Positions 62,621-64,000 of a stretch of DNA of 64,000 bases are shown piece by piece. A program made the position numbers and the translations under genes. The DNA lies in the NCBI GenBank assembly GCA_963772225.1, contig CAVYWD010000003.1:682001-746000 (forward strand). The letters are read 5' to 3'. The notes beneath the pieces are model-generated. The model saw nothing but the letters and a program-made list of their open reading frames with translations, did no database searches and was not told the origin of the DNA. Each line of letters opens with the position of its first letter. Within the stretch, counting starts at the first letter, position 1. The stretch comes from CAVYWD01 sp963772225. Lineage in GTDB: Bacteria; Myxococcota; Myxococcia; Myxococcales; UBA5297.

Positions 62621-62962
62621 CAGTGCGCCAAGCAAACGTCGCGTACCCGGCCGACAAGAGCGGCCGATTCCGAGCTCGGCTGAATCCGGTCGGCCTCGAC
62701 TTGCTATTCGAGGCGCAAGGAGCGTGACTGCCCCCGTCGCGAATGCAAGGCCGCCAGCCGACGGCAAAGCGAAACCTGCTCAACCAACAGAAAGGACCTC
62801 AGATGATCCGCTCGAACAAGAAGCCAAGAGCTTCAGCGGCGGCGTGATTGAGATCGACCTGTCGGCGGCCTCGAGATCCACCCGGTCGTTGAGGCGAGGG
62901 AGTCGGAGTAGCTCTCAGGGCGAGAAGTATCCGGAGGACCCCTTCGGCGTGACGGTCGAGGG
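62621..62962 (+). other. Possible broken small gene
   Basis: GAAAGGACCTCAG followed by ATG at 62803 looks like a good translation start, and resembles the one before 60559. The frame closes after 14 codons. The neighbouring frame reads SFSGGVIEIDLSAASRSTRS and EDPFGVTVEGCDPG up to the next gene. A missing base near 62825 would join them. This could be a small gene hit by an indel or a chance frame. I see nothing else in this stretch. Confidence 0.35.
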
Positions 62963-63355
62963 ATGCGACCCCGGAAGAAGGTCCGCAGTCGGCGGTGTAG
63001 CGAGTGCAGGAGTTGGTACTCCCCCGATCCTCGCGCGGCGGAGACGCAGCATGCATGCAGCGAAGCCTGTCGCCAGGCGAGACGCAAGCGACAGGCGCGC
63101 GAACGTCGAGCGAAGGCGCCTGAGGAGTTCCGGAAGGCGGAGCAGGCGCGACAAGCCCGATGCCGGGCCCAGAAGAGAGCCCTGCGATTGGGCGCGGGGC
63201 CGCCGGAGGCGGGCGACCAGGGGGGCTCGTTCGGCGCGCGACTCGAGGACGTGCTCGAGCTGGCGCTGGCGACTCCGCGGCCTTCTCGCGCTGCCCTGAC
63301 CGAGGCGCTGCGTGAGCTGTGCTCGTGCGCACCAGGCGCGGGAGCAGGCCCGTGA
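62963..63355 (+). CDS. Zinc-finger-like basic protein, possibly mobile-element associated
   Basis: The 130-residue protein has a CSECRSWYSPDPRA...HACSEACRQARRKRQ motif (CxxC...CxxxC) and a long basic helix (KAPEEFRKAEQARQARCR). The tail is alanine-rich. Such short cysteine/arginine-rich proteins occur near transposase or phage gene sets in my experience, but no precise family is claimed. It ends just before a set of direct repeats. A weak ribosome-binding site precedes the ATG. Confidence 0.6.
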   Translation: MRPRKKVRSRRCSECRSWYSPDPRAAETQHACSEACRQARRKRQARERRAKAPEEFRKAEQARQARCRAQKRALRLGAGPPEAGDQGGSFGARLEDVLELALATPRPSRAALTEALRELCSCAPGAGAGP

Positions 63356-63367
63356 CCTGTGGAGCGA

Positions 63368-63597
63368 TGTCACGCGCCGGCTTCGGCGGCCAAGTTGGCG
63401 CGGCAGCAGGGGAAACCTCGGGGTTTTGCGCAGAGCGGAGCAGTGTCACGCGCATGCTTCGGCGTTCGGCGGCGCCGGCGAGTCGCCGTTTTCCCTCTGA
63501 GGAGCCGTCAGGCAGCGGGTGACCGCAGGTACGTGTCACGCGCCGGCTTCGAGCTCTCTCAGAGGGAAAAACGGCCCCTGTCACGCGCCGGGATGGC
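63368..63597 (+). repeat. Four 19-bp direct repeats (TGTCACGCGC-type) with an embedded inverted repeat
   Basis: Copies start at 63368, 63444, 63534 and 63579 with consensus TGTCACGCGCCGGCTTCGG, all in one orientation. The first ten bases are identical in all four. Between them lies a 16-bp inverted repeat, GCCGTTTTCCCTCTGA (63485-63500) with its near-perfect complement at 63559-63575. Irregularly spaced repeats starting with TGT are typical of transposase-binding ends in Tn7/Mu/TniA-type elements. Operator sites are an alternative. The segment has no convincing gene. Confidence 0.8.
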
Positions 63598-63630
63598 CAA
63601 GGATCTCGGTGAGGGCGCACGGTGGCGCGC

Positions 63631-64000
63631 ATGACGGGCGTGTCGACCGCGAGCACCGAGATGGCGCCGAGCGAGCTGGGCGATTCGCTCTTGGCGGTGC
63701 GACTGTGCGCGGGCGAGGCCACGCAGCAGATGCAGCTGTCGCTCTCGAAGCTCGGGCAGCTGACGCCGGTGCAGGCCTTTCGAATGGGCGAGAAGCTGGA
63801 GGTCTTCGATGGACTCAAGCGGTTGAGCGCCTCGCGCGAGCTTGGGTGGTCGAAGCTGCGCGTCGAGGTCCACGGCGTCGACTCTGCAGGGGCGAAGGTG
63901 CGGCTGTTGCGCTGCAACGCCGGGGCGGGTCTGTGCGAGCTCGAGGAGGGCTGGCTGGTGCGCTCCCTCTATCGCGACGACCACGTGAGCCAGCCGCAGA
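63631..64000 (+). CDS. ParB-like domain protein, 3' end outside window
   Basis: An open frame from ATG 63631 (or GTG 63622) runs off the right edge. The visible 123 residues contain MQLSLSKLGQLTPVQAF, EKLEVFDGLKRLSASRELGW and LRVEVHG, the ParB/sulfiredoxin-like pattern of a nuclease-type N-terminal domain, followed by KVRLLRCNAGAGLCELEEGW. Proteins like this occur in partition systems and as a component of DDE transposon operons. The 63368-63597 repeats just upstream favour the second, but only the missing downstream genes can tell. Confidence 0.65.
   Translation, partial: MTGVSTASTEMAPSELGDSLLAVRLCAGEATQQMQLSLSKLGQLTPVQAFRMGEKLEVFDGLKRLSASRELGWSKLRVEVHGVDSAGAKVRLLRCNAGAGLCELEEGWLVRSLYRDDHVSQPQ

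Larger units (their letters stand above)
22229..64000. mobile_element. Prophage-like element with contractile Mu-type virion genes, left boundary at tRNA-Asp, right end beyond window
   Basis: Starting at the 3' half of tRNA-Asp, the DNA carries a site-specific serine recombinase, then phage recombination/replication, packaging, head, tail and lysis-type genes, and then accessory genes. No copy of the tRNA-Asp 3' sequence was found further right, so the other attachment site should be outside the window. The head genes resemble transposable phage Mu, but no Mu transposase is seen. Integration is inferred to be by the serine recombinase. The 63.4-64 kb stretch may belong to a second element. 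Confidence 0.8.

Noticed and set aside
38245..64000. Active Mu-type transposable phage
   Set aside because: Head and tail genes are Mu-like, but no MuA/MuB transposase is seen and a serine recombinase sits at a tRNA boundary; site-specific integration is the simpler reading.

Overview
The window is GC-rich DNA, most likely from a myxobacterium or close relative (Myxococcota). The evidence for that is an almost complete division and cell-wall (dcw) operon in the usual order, FtsI with a C-terminal PASTA domain, a double-FHA protein, a response regulator fused to a helix-turn-helix domain, and a rhomboid/TPR protein. The taxonomic call is an inference from gene content and base composition only.

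Layout. Positions 1-16.5 kb hold the dcw operon on the + strand: 'ftsI-murE-murF-mraY-murD-ftsW-murG-murC-murB-ddl-ftsQ-ftsA-ftsZ. Most junctions overlap by 1-4 nt. The main interruption is a perfect 39-bp inverted repeat between murG and murC. From 16.5 to 22.1 kb come ordinary chromosomal genes: a small helical protein, an enoyl-CoA hydratase-like protein, a response regulator, an FHA/TPR membrane protein and a rhomboid-like protease. A tRNA-Val/tRNA-Asp pair with its own sigma-70-like promoter follows.

From the 3' end of tRNA-Asp to the right edge (about 22.2-64 kb) lies a prophage-like element. Its leftward arm carries a large serine recombinase whose last codons run antisense into tRNA-Asp, a decayed second recombinase and a small accessory protein. 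A divergent control region contains 147-bp tandem repeats with perfect hairpins. The rightward early module (25.7-35 kb) encodes a Cas4/RecB-like nuclease, a Sak4-like recombination ATPase split in its Walker A motif by a 355-residue intein, an SSB-like DUF669 protein, an ERCC4 nuclease, a RecD2-like helicase and a primase-helicase with an archaeo-eukaryotic (TOTE-like) primase domain. The late module (36.9-59 kb) encodes a ParB-methyltransferase fusion, terminase, a Mu-type head (DUF935 portal, ClpP-like protease, scaffold, gpT-like capsid, gp36/gp37/gpG-like proteins) and a contractile tail (sheath, tube, frameshifted tail chaperone, tape measure, spike/hub, gp25, J, I, fibre). A transglycosylase, a glycosyltransferase and membrane proteins that may form a lysis cassette follow. 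The right end (60-64 kb) is accessory DNA: a RAMA/DUF2924-like protein, two paralogous four-cysteine proteins each behind a copy of the same 170-nt leader, a zinc-finger-like protein, four direct repeats resembling transposase-binding sites, and the start of a ParB-like gene that runs off the window.

One feature affects the whole annotation. At least ten otherwise well-conserved genes, including essential murD, ftsW and murC, are broken by single-base indels, 12 apparent insertions and 1 deletion. Removing or adding one base restores a family-like protein each time. This looks like sequencing or assembly error rather than decay, and affected genes are annotated across the indel. The tail-chaperone -1 site (A AAA AAC directly before the stop) is by contrast a credible programmed frameshift. 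No Mu-type transposase, phage repressor, CRISPR array or rRNA was seen.
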